Shown piece by piece: positions 53,918-64,000 of a DNA stretch of 64,000 nucleotides. The first letter of the stretch is position 1. Every line of letters begins with the position of its first letter. A model generated the notes under the pieces. That model searched no databases. It was not told the origin of the DNA and was given only the letters and a program-made list of their open reading frames with translations. Made by a program: the position numbers and the translations under genes. This DNA is from Cercospora beticola (lineage: Eukaryota > Ascomycota > Dothideomycetes > Mycosphaerellales > Mycosphaerellaceae): assembly GCF_033473495.1 (NCBI RefSeq), contig NC_088937.1, positions 186,001 to 250,000 on the forward strand, in the 5' to 3' direction.

Positions 53918-55666
53918 TCATAGGGCCTCTGCCAGACCGGACAGAAAGATGGAGAGACCATATGCACCAGGATCGGGCACCTCCTCATAACCACTCCCAC
54001 CAAGGTACACAGTCCGGCCGAGGCTGGCTTGCATGCCTTTGGTCTTTTTCGAGCCCTCGTCCGCAGCCTGCGCCGCCTTCTTCACATCTCCACTCGAGTT
54101 CAGCTCCTCAACAAAAGGCGCCAGAGCATCAACCAACGTCCTGTCACCAGGCTTCGCCGGCGTATACTTCGCGAGACTTTGACTGGCCTCTTGCAGAGCA
54201 CTTGCCCAAATTTTCGGATCTGCCTGCTTGCTGCCTCCGTTGCCTTGCAGGCGAATTCCGTATGCAAGCGCGTTGAGGAAGATGGCATAAAGCGCACCAC
54301 TTGTGCCATCCATATCGGTCTCGACCACGCCGATGATCTCGTTCAGCCACAGCGCAGCATCGTTTTGTCCTCCAATCTCGGAAAGCTTCTTCTTGATGCC
54401 TTCGGCACCACGCTTCAGGCCGATACCGCAGTCTCCGTCTCCGACCACCGTGTCGTACCGCGTGATCTCCGGCTCTGCCTGGATCAACTTGTCTAATGCC
54501 TGACCGAGCACTTTGTTGGCATATGATGCATCGATCTGGATGTTCGAAGGCTGGTTTTCGGCTGTCTTGTCGCGTGCCAGCTCGCGAGTCTCGGTCGGGC
54601 GGTTGGTCCAAGTCTTGGAAGTGATAGCAGCAGACCAGCCTGCAGCCTCGGAAGGTGCGTCTAGCAGCTCCAGAATCGACTTTCCGACACCTGTATCGCT
54701 GGTCTTCAAAAGTGAAATCGAGAACCCCAGGCCGTTCAGCGATGTCATAAATGTCCCAGCGATGATGCGCACAGGCTTGATACCATAATCACTTTCGAGC
54801 TGTTTCACGACTTCGGTTGTGATACCTCCGAGCTCCAGAACGCTCACCGCGCCAAGGTTGTTGATCAACAGCACGGTTTCGTCCGAGCTCGATATCTTGA
54901 GAAAGGCGCGATCTTCATCGCTCTGGTCCAGCATGTTCTTAAGCATCAGCTTGATGTTCTCTGGAAGATTGGCAGCAGCGCGCTGGGAACCAGCCTCGTT
55001 ATGGATACCCATACCCAACTCAATCTCATCACGCTTGAGGTCTTCTTCGTGATCTTCCCTCCCTGGGACGTGGACATGCGCCAAAGAAGATCCCATGGAC
55101 ACGGTGTTATCCGCCACAGCTTGTGCGACTTTATGCACATCTTTCAAGCTCGCACCAGTCGCTGCGAGGGCTCCTGCAATTTTGTGGATGAGGACTGTGC
55201 CAGCAATACCTCTCCGCCCAACCTTACCGCCTTTTGATCTCCCAACAGCAACATCGTCGCCCATGACCACCATTTCCACCTCTAGTCCTGCAGCCTTGGC
55301 CTTCTCAACAGCCATACCGAAGTTCAACACATCACCCGTATAGTTCATCACCACAACCAGCACGCCTTTGCTCGTTTCTACACGTTGTGAAATGCATCTT
55401 CGGACTTGCTCTGCGGAAGGCGAAGCGAAGATTGTGCCTGCGACTGCGCCGCTCAGAAGTCCCGGACCTACAAATGCTGCGAATGAGGGCTCGTGTCCGG
55501 ATCCTCCACCTGAGATTATGCTGACTTGTGCTGGAGCGGCATCGGGCCTGAGGTATATAACTTTGTTTTCGGCATCGAATGCAGTATTGGGGTTTGTGAG
55601 AGTAATGGATTCGAGAGCCGAAGAGACGAGGTGTGTGGGATCGTTGATGAAGTGTTTTGACGACAT
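53918..55666 (-). CDS. DAK1: Dihydroxyacetone kinase (ATP-dependent)
   Basis: Single exon of 582 residues, the full two-domain length of fungal Dak1/Dak2. The K domain (residues 1-345) has GGGSGHEP (53-60) and the substrate-binding histidine at 222 (MGIHNEAG), which forms a hemiaminal with dihydroxyacetone. The L domain (about 385-582) has the Mg-binding aspartates in VVGDGDCGIGLKRG (410, 412) and the GTSGALY nucleotide loop. The product, DHA phosphate, enters glycolysis; the enzyme also detoxifies DHA from glycerol use. The adjoining FAD monooxygenase faces the same way, but no shared pathway is evident. Confidence 0.95.
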   Translation of the reverse strand: MSSKHFINDPTHLVSSALESITLTNPNTAFDAENKVIYLRPDAAPAQVSIISGGGSGHEPSFAAFVGPGLLSGAVAGTIFASPSAEQVRRCISQRVETSKGVLVVVMNYTGDVLNFGMAVEKAKAAGLEVEMVVMGDDVAVGRSKGGKVGRRGIAGTVLIHKIAGALAATGASLKDVHKVAQAVADNTVSMGSSLAHVHVPGREDHEEDLKRDEIELGMGIHNEAGSQRAAANLPENIKLMLKNMLDQSDEDRAFLKISSSDETVLLINNLGAVSVLELGGITTEVVKQLESDYGIKPVRIIAGTFMTSLNGLGFSISLLKTSDTGVGKSILELLDAPSEAAGWSAAITSKTWTNRPTETRELARDKTAENQPSNIQIDASYANKVLGQALDKLIQAEPEITRYDTVVGDGDCGIGLKRGAEGIKKKLSEIGGQNDAALWLNEIIGVVETDMDGTSGALYAIFLNALAYGIRLQGNGGSKQADPKIWASALQEASQSLAKYTPAKPGDRTLVDALAPFVEELNSSGDVKKAAQAADEGSKKTKGMQASLGRTVYLGGSGYEEVPDPGAYGLSIFLSGLAEAL

Positions 55667-56291
55667 GTTTGGCGCAATTGTTCACGATTAAAAATAAGGA
55701 AGAGTGAGGAACTGAACGAGCGAGAAGCAGCTGTTCGCGACAATATAGCAGCAGTTCGATGGGCCCGATTTCGCGTTCCCTCGCAAGGCAATAAGAAGCG
55801 GGGCAGCGCATGATGCATACAAACGACGCGGGGAGCATTGAGCGAGCTCCACCGAACAAGCAAGGATTCAACAGACGGTTCAAACGCCGTCACGAATCTG
55901 GGCGTTCTTCAACGAGGGTCTGGAGCCTTTACTGATCTCTTCAGGTCAAAGTTTGGACTATCTCTCTTTTTCTGCTGCTCACGATGTCGGTGAAGGACAT
56001 CAGACCTGCCAGACTAGGAGGGAAAAAGATGAAGCGAGGTTCCCGCAATGACGGATCAGGAAACCCGAAGCACTATCTTGGCGTTGGAGAGCGTGCGTGG
56101 AGGGAGGGTCAGGCACCAACAAGAAAACATGCTGACTCCAACCAATACGCCTCAGCTCAACGGCCTGTCTTTCCTTCACACTAGAACCATTATCACGAGG
56201 ACGACGGAGAAATCGAGAGCGAACACGATGAGGTTCCCCGCGTTCATCAGCATATCCGCAAATCCGCCCCCAAAATCCTGGGCCAAGCTCG
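55667..56291. other. Intergenic between two leftward genes
   Basis: 625 bases; contains the dihydroxyacetone kinase promoter. No other feature is supported. Confidence 0.4.
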
Positions 56292-57767
56292 CTACAATTG
56301 ATTTCCTCGAGAGTTGGCTATCCTCCCCACATGTTCCTTTGGAAGATACCATCCTGTCCACTTCTGCTCCAATGCATGACTGACCCCGGTCTCTGGATCC
56401 CATAGACTCTTCTCTTGCAAGTACTTCAACACTGCAAAATCTGCATCACCTTCGGCATCGTACCCAAAGATGCTTTGCACGGTTTCTGGAGCACCCCATA
56501 AATTCCACGAGTGTGCGTTTGGATCGGGACCTGTGATTTTCTGATGTGAGTTGAGGTTTCTCACATCTGCCATTGCCGAGGTCTCTTTCACGGCATCGGC
56601 AGTGACAGCATCGCGATATGCTGCACGCTCTGGATCAGCCATGTAGATGCTACCCATTACGAATGAAGCTTGCTGCTTGATCCAGACTCGAGGCATGCGC
56701 GCTTTCTCATAGATGTCGATCGCTTCTGGCATGGAGATCACTCCGCGTACGACCTCACCGATGACACGACCTAGGAAAGCTCCGTCTTCCATCGAAGTAG
56801 CAGCACCTTGTGCGAGATGATTCACCATGGAGTGAGCTGCATCACCCATGAGGACGACATTCTTTTGCGGACTTGACCAAGAATTCAGCGGACCAGTGAT
56901 CAACAACGGCCAGCGCTTCGAAGTTGGCACAAGTTTCAAAATATTCAAAATCCTCGGATCCAGATCCTTATAGTATTCAACCATCTCCTTCATATCACAA
57001 TCCTCCTCGACATCCGTCACCGGCTCATCTCGATAATGCGACATCACAGCATTCCAATCCCGTCCAGCAGCAATCGGATACTGAATAATATACCCCTTCT
57101 CCAACGACCACACGTCAATATCATTGCCGAACTCCCTCGCCTCTGGGACTTTCTCATAAACATAGTCATAAGGCAACACTGCTCGATATGCAGCATTATT
57201 CGTCGGAGCTCTCGGCACAACTTCCGGGAACAAAGTCTTTCGTACCACGGATCTGAGTCCATCACTCCCAATCAACAAATCAAACGAATACTTATTCCCC
57301 TTCTCCGTCACGACTTCCACAGGTTCCCCAAGCTCCTTCTCATATTCGATCTTGACAACCCTCTCCCCCACCAAAATCTCCACCCCATGCCTCCTCGCCG
57401 CTTCCGCTAATCCCGTATGTAAATGATGTCGATGCACCATCCACCACGGGAAACCAAACTCTCTCACAGTCTTAGGATATAATTCTGTCCTCTGAATGAT
57501 TTCGCCTTTTGTATTCCGCATATTGATATTTCTGCATTGAACTAAATCGTCGCCGATGATTTTGTCTACGCCGTAACGAATCAAGAGGCGGGAGACATTG
57601 GGTGTCATTTGGATCCCGGCGCCGATTTCGCCGAGTTGGGAGGCGGCTTCGAGGATTGTTACGCGACAGGCTCTGTTGGTGGAGTGGGAAATGCTGATTG
57701 AGGCCAGCAGGCCGCCGAGGCCGGCGCCTATGAGGCCGATGTGGAGGGGTTGGGGAGGTTCTTGCAT
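56292..57767 (-). CDS. FAD-dependent monooxygenase (salicylate-hydroxylase-like), single exon
   Basis: 491 residues. Class A flavoprotein hydroxylase motifs are all present: GAGLGG (14-19), an acidic strand end (ILEAASQLGEIGAGI), LLIGSDGLRS (DG motif, near 172) and VVLMGDAAHSMVNHLAQGA (GD motif, near 315). The sequence AGIQMTPNVSRLLIRYG after the FAD fold is typical of fungal salicylate hydroxylase-type enzymes, which decarboxylate and hydroxylate aromatic acids; the true substrate is unknown. It is only distantly like the monooxygenase at 30.9 kb. The 5' third uses C-ending codons and the middle is G/T-ending, with a switch near 57545. Confidence 0.9.
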   Translation of the reverse strand: MQEPPQPLHIGLIGAGLGGLLASISISHSTNRACRVTILEAASQLGEIGAGIQMTPNVSRLLIRYGVDKIIGDDLVQCRNINMRNTKGEIIQRTELYPKTVREFGFPWWMVHRHHLHTGLAEAARRHGVEILVGERVVKIEYEKELGEPVEVVTEKGNKYSFDLLIGSDGLRSVVRKTLFPEVVPRAPTNNAAYRAVLPYDYVYEKVPEAREFGNDIDVWSLEKGYIIQYPIAAGRDWNAVMSHYRDEPVTDVEEDCDMKEMVEYYKDLDPRILNILKLVPTSKRWPLLITGPLNSWSSPQKNVVLMGDAAHSMVNHLAQGAATSMEDGAFLGRVIGEVVRGVISMPEAIDIYEKARMPRVWIKQQASFVMGSIYMADPERAAYRDAVTADAVKETSAMADVRNLNSHQKITGPDPNAHSWNLWGAPETVQSIFGYDAEGDADFAVLKYLQEKSLWDPETGVSHALEQKWTGWYLPKEHVGRIANSRGNQL

Positions 57768-58460
57768 TTTTTGTTAGGAGATGAAGGGGATGTGAAGATT
57801 TTATTCAAGTTCTGCCAATTTGGAGATTCTTTTGAGAAAGCGTATAGCTGATGAGATGCAATGCAGAGCTTCCTGATGAGCAAGACATATAATTGCACCT
57901 TTCCCCGCAGTATCACCGGCAATTCGCATGTTGTTCCTGCATTAGCTTGGAGCTGTGTTCCGGGGCTTTGGAGCTGTGCTACTCACGCACGAGCGCGTTG
58001 CTCTCATTCAATCCACGAGATTTACCAAAGACTCTCTACAATCCGACCCGCTGCCAAGCTATGAAGCTGTAGACAGTTCCTTAAAAGGCCTCGACAGGAC
58101 TGCAGCGAACCGCTATTGCCAGACTTGGAATCTCGTTGCCTCTCAGGTCAGCGTGTCTTGCGTATAGGTGAATGCTATCGTCTGCTACACGAATATCAAG
58201 TTTCGGACTGGTATACGACCGGAATCTCCGTCAAGCAGCAGGGATCTTCCTGGTACTTCCGGGCAAAGAAAGCTTGTGAGCAAACATGCTTTTCCATGGA
58301 ACGAGGTTTAAGTTTCAGAGGGTTCTTCCCGACCAGGGAGATTGCTTGATATAGTATGGTGTTGCGTAATGAGGGGACTTCATCTGAGGACCTTCCAGAC
58401 TTACGGTGGTGAAGTGGTCTTGTGCTACTGCGAAGAAGCAAGTTCGGGACAGGACAGATT
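57768..58460. other. Intergenic up to the edge of the repeat block
   Basis: 693 bases of normal-composition DNA: monooxygenase promoter and then sequence with no gene, ending where the left inverted arm begins. Confidence 0.4.
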
Positions 58461-58632
58461 GTCGGTTTGGCTATGGCAGCCACCTCGTATGAACCGGAAT
58501 CAGCCCTAACTGCCGGTTCTTCCGTTCCGGCAGTAGTATATAGAGCTAGCTCGTTCGCTACCTTCTATAGAATTAGACATCTTTATTATACCGACTTTGA
58601 CACTTGATCGAATACCCTCTATAGAGGAGCCT
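58461..58632 (+). repeat. Left arm of a 172-bp inverted repeat (not RIP-mutated)
   Basis: The reverse complement of this segment aligns without gaps to 62763-62934. The left copy keeps TpG and CpA and has a 7-bp stem (CTGCCGG...CCGGCAG), TATATAGAGCTAGC and a CTATAGAG palindrome. It may be part of an LTR or a terminal repeat; I cannot decide which. Confidence 0.9.
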
Positions 58633-58713
58633 ACCTATACTAATTAGTATAAGTTCTTTATTAATTCTTACGCAAATTAGCTAGCTAGAAGAGCGTAATT
58701 AGGAAGAGATTAA

Positions 58714-58916
58714 ATCTACGTATAGTATCGTTAGGACCTTAATTAACCTCTAATTACGGCTAATTCTTAGCAAAACTATAACTAATATAGTATCTTAGTC
58801 GTATAGCTACTAAAGAGGACGCTAAAACCTATATCCTTTAGATTAATTTAATATCTATAGTACGAAGTATTAACTATATAAAAGAGGATTATCTACGTAT
58901 AGTATCGTTAGGACCT
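58714..58916 (+). repeat. 26-bp direct repeat inside the RIP block
   Basis: A 26-bp sequence ending in GTATCGTTAGGACCT occurs at 58714-58739 and again at 58891-58916, 177 bp apart. It lies just upstream of the copia gag remnant, where leader or LTR sequence would be expected. Confidence 0.75.
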
Positions 58917-58929
58917 CTAAGTAGCTACT

Positions 58930-61900
58930 ACTATACTATACGTATATATATAGTAATAACGATACTATAATAATATTAGAACTACTAGAGAAGCTATAGA
59001 AGTTTAGTAATTTAATCGATACTAGTAACTAGAAGTATACCGAACTAGATAATTAAGTAACGCCGGAAGTTATCTATAATTAGATCGTATACTTCCTTAA
59101 TAACCTTACCTTTTATTATAATAGAGTACTATTTAAAGAAGCTATAGATACTTTTAGCTATCTTACTAGTAAGTAATAGAAGGTAACCGATAGGTAATTA
59201 CTCCGCGAACTAATTAATACGCTATACTACTAAGGAGTTCTCGTTTTAATTGCTAAATAAACTCTAGTAATACGTATTAGATAGGCGCTAGAACTAGAAG
59301 AATACTAACTCTAGCTAGAAGACGAGGTAAAGTAATAACGTAATACTCTTAGCTTTTATAAACGATTAATTTATAGCTCTTAGCGAGCTACTAAACTATA
59401 ATAGTCTCGCTAATATAAGGAGCAATTAGCCTCGAGATAAGCGACTAGTTTACTAGTACTAAAGCTAGCGACGATAGTAATACTAGTACTACTAGTAAGC
59501 GGCGATACGATTAACTCTAAGAACCTACTAGAATAACTAGTTCTTAGAAGCTAAGAACTAATTCTACTACCGACTAGTAACTCTATCTATATCTCTTAGA
59601 ACGAATACTCTAGCTAGAACTAAAACTCTACTAGTAATCTAAAACAAACTACTATAATTCTAGAGTTTAATAAAAGCAAGGCTACGATAAACCTTAATAA
59701 GCTTTATACTAATTAGAAGAAGTATTCCGGAGCTAAATACGAGATACTAGTAACCTATCTAATTTAGTTTAATAAGCGCTATAACTAGCTACGTATACCG
59801 CTATTAAGCTATAAGAATATTATATATACTATACTTACTAGAAAGATAGAGGAACTATAGAAGCGACGGATTATACCTACCTCTATAATCTTTAATTAAG
59901 TATACTAACTAATCTAAGACACCTTCGAAATATATAACCTAAAGCTAGAATACTAAGTAGAATAGTAGAATACTACTCTAACTAAAGTTTATAGTAATAA
60001 CTCTAATAAGATACTAATTTAGTATTTCTAAACTATATATAATAACCTAATAACTATTAAGCCTAGACTACTAATCTTACTCTAGTATAATACTAACGTA
60101 ATAAACTAGCTTATTCTTACTTACTAAGATAGGCCGGAGTATTAAGTAGTATTACTAGGTAACTACGAGTTATTAGAGGCTCTAATTACTACTATACGAA
60201 CGTCTATTACTACCTAGTTAAATATTAATAAAGTATAATCGTCTAACTAGTTTATTACTAATAGGCGATATAGAAGGAATACTAGTAACTCTTATAGTAA
60301 CCGAAGATAATAGAATAACTACTAGTAATAATAACTATAGAAGAAGTACTTTATCTATAATAAACTAGGTTATTAGTTAAGTAATTATATATACTAAGAA
60401 CGTAATAAGGCACGAGAATAGTTTACTAAGGATAATTAAGTATACTACTAGTACCTCCTTAATTATAAGAGTAAAGGATTACCTAATAGCAACGACGATT
60501 CTAACTAATTAGATAGCTAATAATTCCTTATAGAGTTTAGTACTATTATACCGGAAACTACTAAAATAATACTTTTAGTACTATTAGATAATTCCGATTA
60601 CTATACCTTTACTCTATACGATCTATTTACTATATTCGCTACGGTTCTAATTAAGCAAATCTTTATAGCTAACTACTATTTAAGCGCTATATTCTAAGGT
60701 ATCTTATCTAATACCGGAGCCTCCGAGGTATCTACTACTAGAATTAATTAGATTAAGGCTCTATAGCGATTAAGGCCTAAAATTAAGCTTAACTAGTCGA
60801 TATAAAGTGCTTACTATATTAAATTCGGAGCTAGTAACGCCTCCTTCTTAGAATCTATTATTATACTAATACTATTTAGAGATATTTAGTTCGAGGCTAT
60901 TCTAACCGATATACCGTTCCTCTAGTATATATAAGATATAGATAAGCTTAATATTATACTTAATAACTAGAAGAACTTACTAATCTAAGACGAATATAAG
61001 GTTACTATACCTATTATTCGTAAATAGAGTTACTCTTAGCTATTACTCGACGAATATACCTATCTAGCTATATATAACCTCTCTAAGAGCGAGTTAAGAA
61101 CGCTATACCGCCGATTCGGCTACCTCTCTATTAATAAGCTAGCCGCCGTACTAGACCGAATTAGTACTAAATACGATAAGTATACTCTCTAGCGTATTAC
61201 TAAGCACTATAGGTTATACTAATTCTATAGATAAGTACCTAGGCGATTTAAATTTACTTTCTATAACGATAATATTAACTTTAATATAGAGGTTATCGTT
61301 AATATTATATACCTCGGATAGCCTAAACGACTAGTTCTATATATCGTTAATATAGCTACTACTTTCTAAGCTATACGATTCCTACCTAATATAACTACTA
61401 AGGCAGTTTAGAATACCTTACGTATCTACTAGATTAATATCTATTAAGGGCTACTAGAACGTATTATCTACGACGCTAGTACTAACTTCTATACGGACGA
61501 ATTCTAGTAGTATATAGCAGCTATAGATATTACTACTAAAGAGGTACCTATAGAGGTATATAATAGTATTAGTAAGGTCGAACGATACTACGTACTACTA
61601 CGACGAGCGTTCGATATTATTAAATCGGAAACTAACCTTCCGAACGATATAGTACTATAAATAGTAGTTAAGGCTATTAATAATACTACTAGACCTCGAG
61701 GTTTAGTACTAACCTTACTAGTATTCGGTACCTATCTACGACTACTATTAATAAGTATACTAATACTAGATATTAAATAACGAGCTCTCGCTATCTATAA
61801 GGCTATAGCTAAACTTAAACGCCTTTAATTAAACCGATTAATACGCGACGCTCTAAATACTCGTAATAGCTCTAATTTACTTATAGTAAAGAAACTACTA

Positions 61901-62762
61901 CTAGGGGATAAAGTACTTATTTAGCGTAAATTAGGTTAATAGACTAGCCCTTACCTACTAAACTATATTAAGGACGAAAACTATACTATAGAACTACCTA
62001 GTAGACTAATACGATTTAGAATTACCTTAGTTAAGCTATACCTAAGTAACGATAATAAGATAGAAGTAGAGGCTTATAACTCCGAATATAATTAACCGGA
62101 ACTTAATAATAATAATAGCGATTACGAGCTAGAACTACTAGTAGTACTACGGAAACGTAGAAGGCTAAAAGAGTTAAAGAATAAGCTAAAATAGCTAGTA
62201 GAGGCTATAGTTAATACTAAGGAATAGCGTACTATAGACGAATTAATTAGATTAAGAACTACTAAGGTTATTACTAAACTAGGTCGTCTATTTAAAGTAT
62301 TAACTAAAGTAGAGATTAAAGGCCTAATTAATAGAGTTATTATATTTAAACCTTACGACTACTAGAGGTATAGTAACTACCGACTATTTAAATTATATAT
62401 AGTCTATAAGGTTAAGAAGTAGAGTAATAGATAACTCTACGAGAAATTAAGGCTTATTATTTAAGGATATAACGACTATAATAAGGAAACGATTCTAATA
62501 TAGTTACCGATAATCTAGCAAGTATTATAGCGAGTAATTATTAGCCTAGCTACGAGTCTAATTAAGTAAGGTTTTACGCTAGAATTACGCGATATTAGCT
62601 AAGTATATACCTAGTTAACTACCGAACTAAACCGAGTCGTTTTAGCGTTATTACTTAAAGAACTAGAACGCGACTACTATAGAATAATTATAAGAGTTAT
62701 TCTACCGCTCTATAGACTAGTAGAGTTAGGTACGTATTAGTTTAATACGTATAGCTATAAAT
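58930..62762 (+). mobile_element. Ty1/copia retrotransposon remnant, truncated in the reverse transcriptase
   Basis: When TAG and TAA are read as former CAG and CAA codons, one + strand frame runs through copia gag-pol in the right order. A gag-like region is followed by a zinc-knuckle remnant near 60350-60420 (cysteines now Tyr/Phe codons through G-to-A changes). The protease NTGAS site is near 60710, a mutated DTG. The integrase has its HHCC-zinc region near 61100-61210, then a core with the DA-x-x-NF and TDEFQQY-like block near 61480. The reverse transcriptase palm start is near 62280-62740. The element stops before the YVDD catalytic motif and RNase H, where the right inverted arm begins. 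Internal order identifies copia rather than gypsy. Confidence 0.85.
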
Positions 62763-62934
62763 AGGCTCCTCTATAGAGAGTATTCGATTAAGTATTAAAG
62801 TCGGTATAATAAAGATATCTAATTCTATAGAAGGTAGCGAACGAGCTAGCTCTATATACTACTACTAGAATAGAAGAACTAGTAGTTAGAGCTAATTCTA
62901 GTTTATACGAGATAGCTACTATAGCTAAACCGAT
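62763..62934 (-). repeat. Right arm of the 172-bp inverted repeat (RIP-mutated)
   Basis: Ungapped inverted match to 58461-58632. By hand I count 24 differences, and every one is C-to-T or G-to-A in this copy relative to the left arm; there are no transversions or indels. Confidence 0.9.
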
Positions 62935-64000
62935 ACTAGTAATCTCTCTTTCTTATATAAATCGTTTAGAACCTAGTTAGTTTACCTTTTAACCTATCCT
63001 TAGACGTTATATAATATCGTTCCTTAATTAATAAGCGTTATTAATACCTTATTTAGTATTAATTTAGTTATAGAGTTAGTAGAGTTAGTAGTACTATTAA
63101 TCTAGCGTACCTTATTATAAGAGTAGAATATAGTAATATATTAAGCGCTCCTAGACTCCTCGTCTAGAGATATTAAGAATAATTCTTACCTTTTAGTTTA
63201 TATACGTTCTATATACTTTTATCCTACGCTAAGTATAAGTAGTACTAGCTATTATACCTTAACGCCTAATAAGCTACGCCTCTCGAGCTATATACTCCTA
63301 GCTCTTATAACTATCTCCTTTCTCTAATAGAGCTACTTTAGCTCGTAGAGGAGACTATATATTTCTATCGTCTTAGTATAGTATCTAGTATATTCGTACT
63401 ACTTCTTATATACGTAAATATTAAGTCGAGCCTTAGTTCGTAGCTAGTTGCTATATAGTAACTCTCTATAGTAATAGGCTTATTAATAGTACGTACTATC
63501 GGCGCTCGCGCTATAAGGCGCTAGTATACTATAAATTCGTTATATACTCTTCGTATATTTTCTCTATTAACTATCTATATTTAGTAAGCTCTTTATATCT
63601 AACTCGTACTATATACTTAACTATCTAGTACTTCCCTCGTACGCGACTTATAAGTAATATACCTCCTAGGAGAGCTACTACTACTCCTACCGCTCCGGCT
63701 ACTAACTATCTCTTTTATATAGTAGACGATCTACCGAAGATAGAGGACGACGACTACTAGCGCTACCTCCTATACCTTATAGACTATAAGTCGCGCAGTT
63801 CGTATACGTATCGTATACTTCGAGTCTACTAACTCCTTATACCTAGCTATCGAGCCGCGCTATAATAGCGATATAAAGCTTAGCTAGTAGCTAAACTATA
63901 TTCGCTATAGTAAGTCTAACTATAAGTATATCTATATTACTAATCCTAACCTTATAAAGTAGGCGTAGCGCGCGCGCTACTACTACTACTTACTATATAT
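62935..64000. other. Further RIP-mutated repeat of unknown type
   Basis: Continues the same dinucleotide bias to the window end. I could not follow reverse transcriptase or RNase H motifs on either strand, so this is probably a different, nested element or host sequence caught by RIP. Confidence 0.5.

Larger units (their letters stand above)
58605..64000. other. RIP-degraded AT-rich repeat block
   Basis: From about 58605 to the window end TpG is virtually absent and CpA is rare, while TpA is very frequent and many CpG remain. This is the known signature of RIP, the premeiotic C-to-T mutation of duplicated DNA in ascomycetes. No intact gene can exist here: every frame has frequent TAG and TAA. 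The left border with normal DNA is sharp. Confidence 0.93.

Noticed and set aside
1..64000. tRNA genes and CRISPR arrays
   Set aside because: No B-box (GGTTCGANTCC-like) with a cloverleaf was seen on either strand, and a CRISPR array is not expected in a fungus; regular spaced repeats were limited to coding repeats.

Overview
The window is nuclear DNA of a filamentous ascomycete (Pezizomycotina). Genes are compact, with short spliceosomal introns (about 47-150 nt, mostly GTAAGT/GTATGT/GTGAG-type donors and CTNAY branch sites). There is a HET-domain protein, a heme-thiolate peroxidase, and a terminal block destroyed by repeat-induced point mutation (RIP). The gene set would suit a Dothideomycete of the Mycosphaerella type, but that placement is inference. 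I recognised no tRNA, rRNA or CRISPR.

Left part (1-16 kb): a small secreted protein; an MFS transporter next to a membrane-anchored SAM methyltransferase; an unrecognised type II membrane-like protein; a membrane-anchored HET protein; a nuclear, lysine-rich protein with six 13-residue repeats; and a Sec14/CRAL-TRIO lipid-transfer protein.

17.4-25.4 kb: five intronless paralogues of one F-box-like family (orientations + + - - +). All end in the same acidic-hydrophobic tail (EELxVF-like). Two carry an extra N-terminal C-X2-C-X4-H-X4-H knuckle. This is the most striking protein-coding feature of the window.

26-35 kb: a 1054-residue Ser/Thr-rich secreted or wall protein, a FAD monooxygenase, and a secreted heme-thiolate peroxidase (chloroperoxidase/peroxygenase type).

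37.5-53.6 kb: mostly housekeeping nuclear genes. These are the kinetochore protein Mis12/Mtw1, a small ABM-fold protein, a histidine-phosphatase-superfamily protein (TFC7-like), a tiny membrane protein interrupted by an in-frame TAG, ribosomal protein uL22 (RPL17) divergent from fibrillarin (NOP1), an HMG-box factor, a DUF1857 protein, an Spt21/Ams2-like GATA factor and the spliceosomal protein Sm D2. Several look like two genes until introns are resolved; the joins were worked out by hand from splice sites and frame.

53.9-57.8 kb: dihydroxyacetone kinase and a second FAD monooxygenase.

58.6-64 kb: an AT-rich, TpA-saturated tract in which a Ty1/copia element (gag, protease, integrase, truncated reverse transcriptase, + strand) can still be read when TAG/TAA are taken as former CAG/CAA codons. 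Two 172-bp inverted arms bracket it. The outer left copy is intact; the right copy differs from it only by C-to-T and G-to-A changes, which gives an internal record of RIP.
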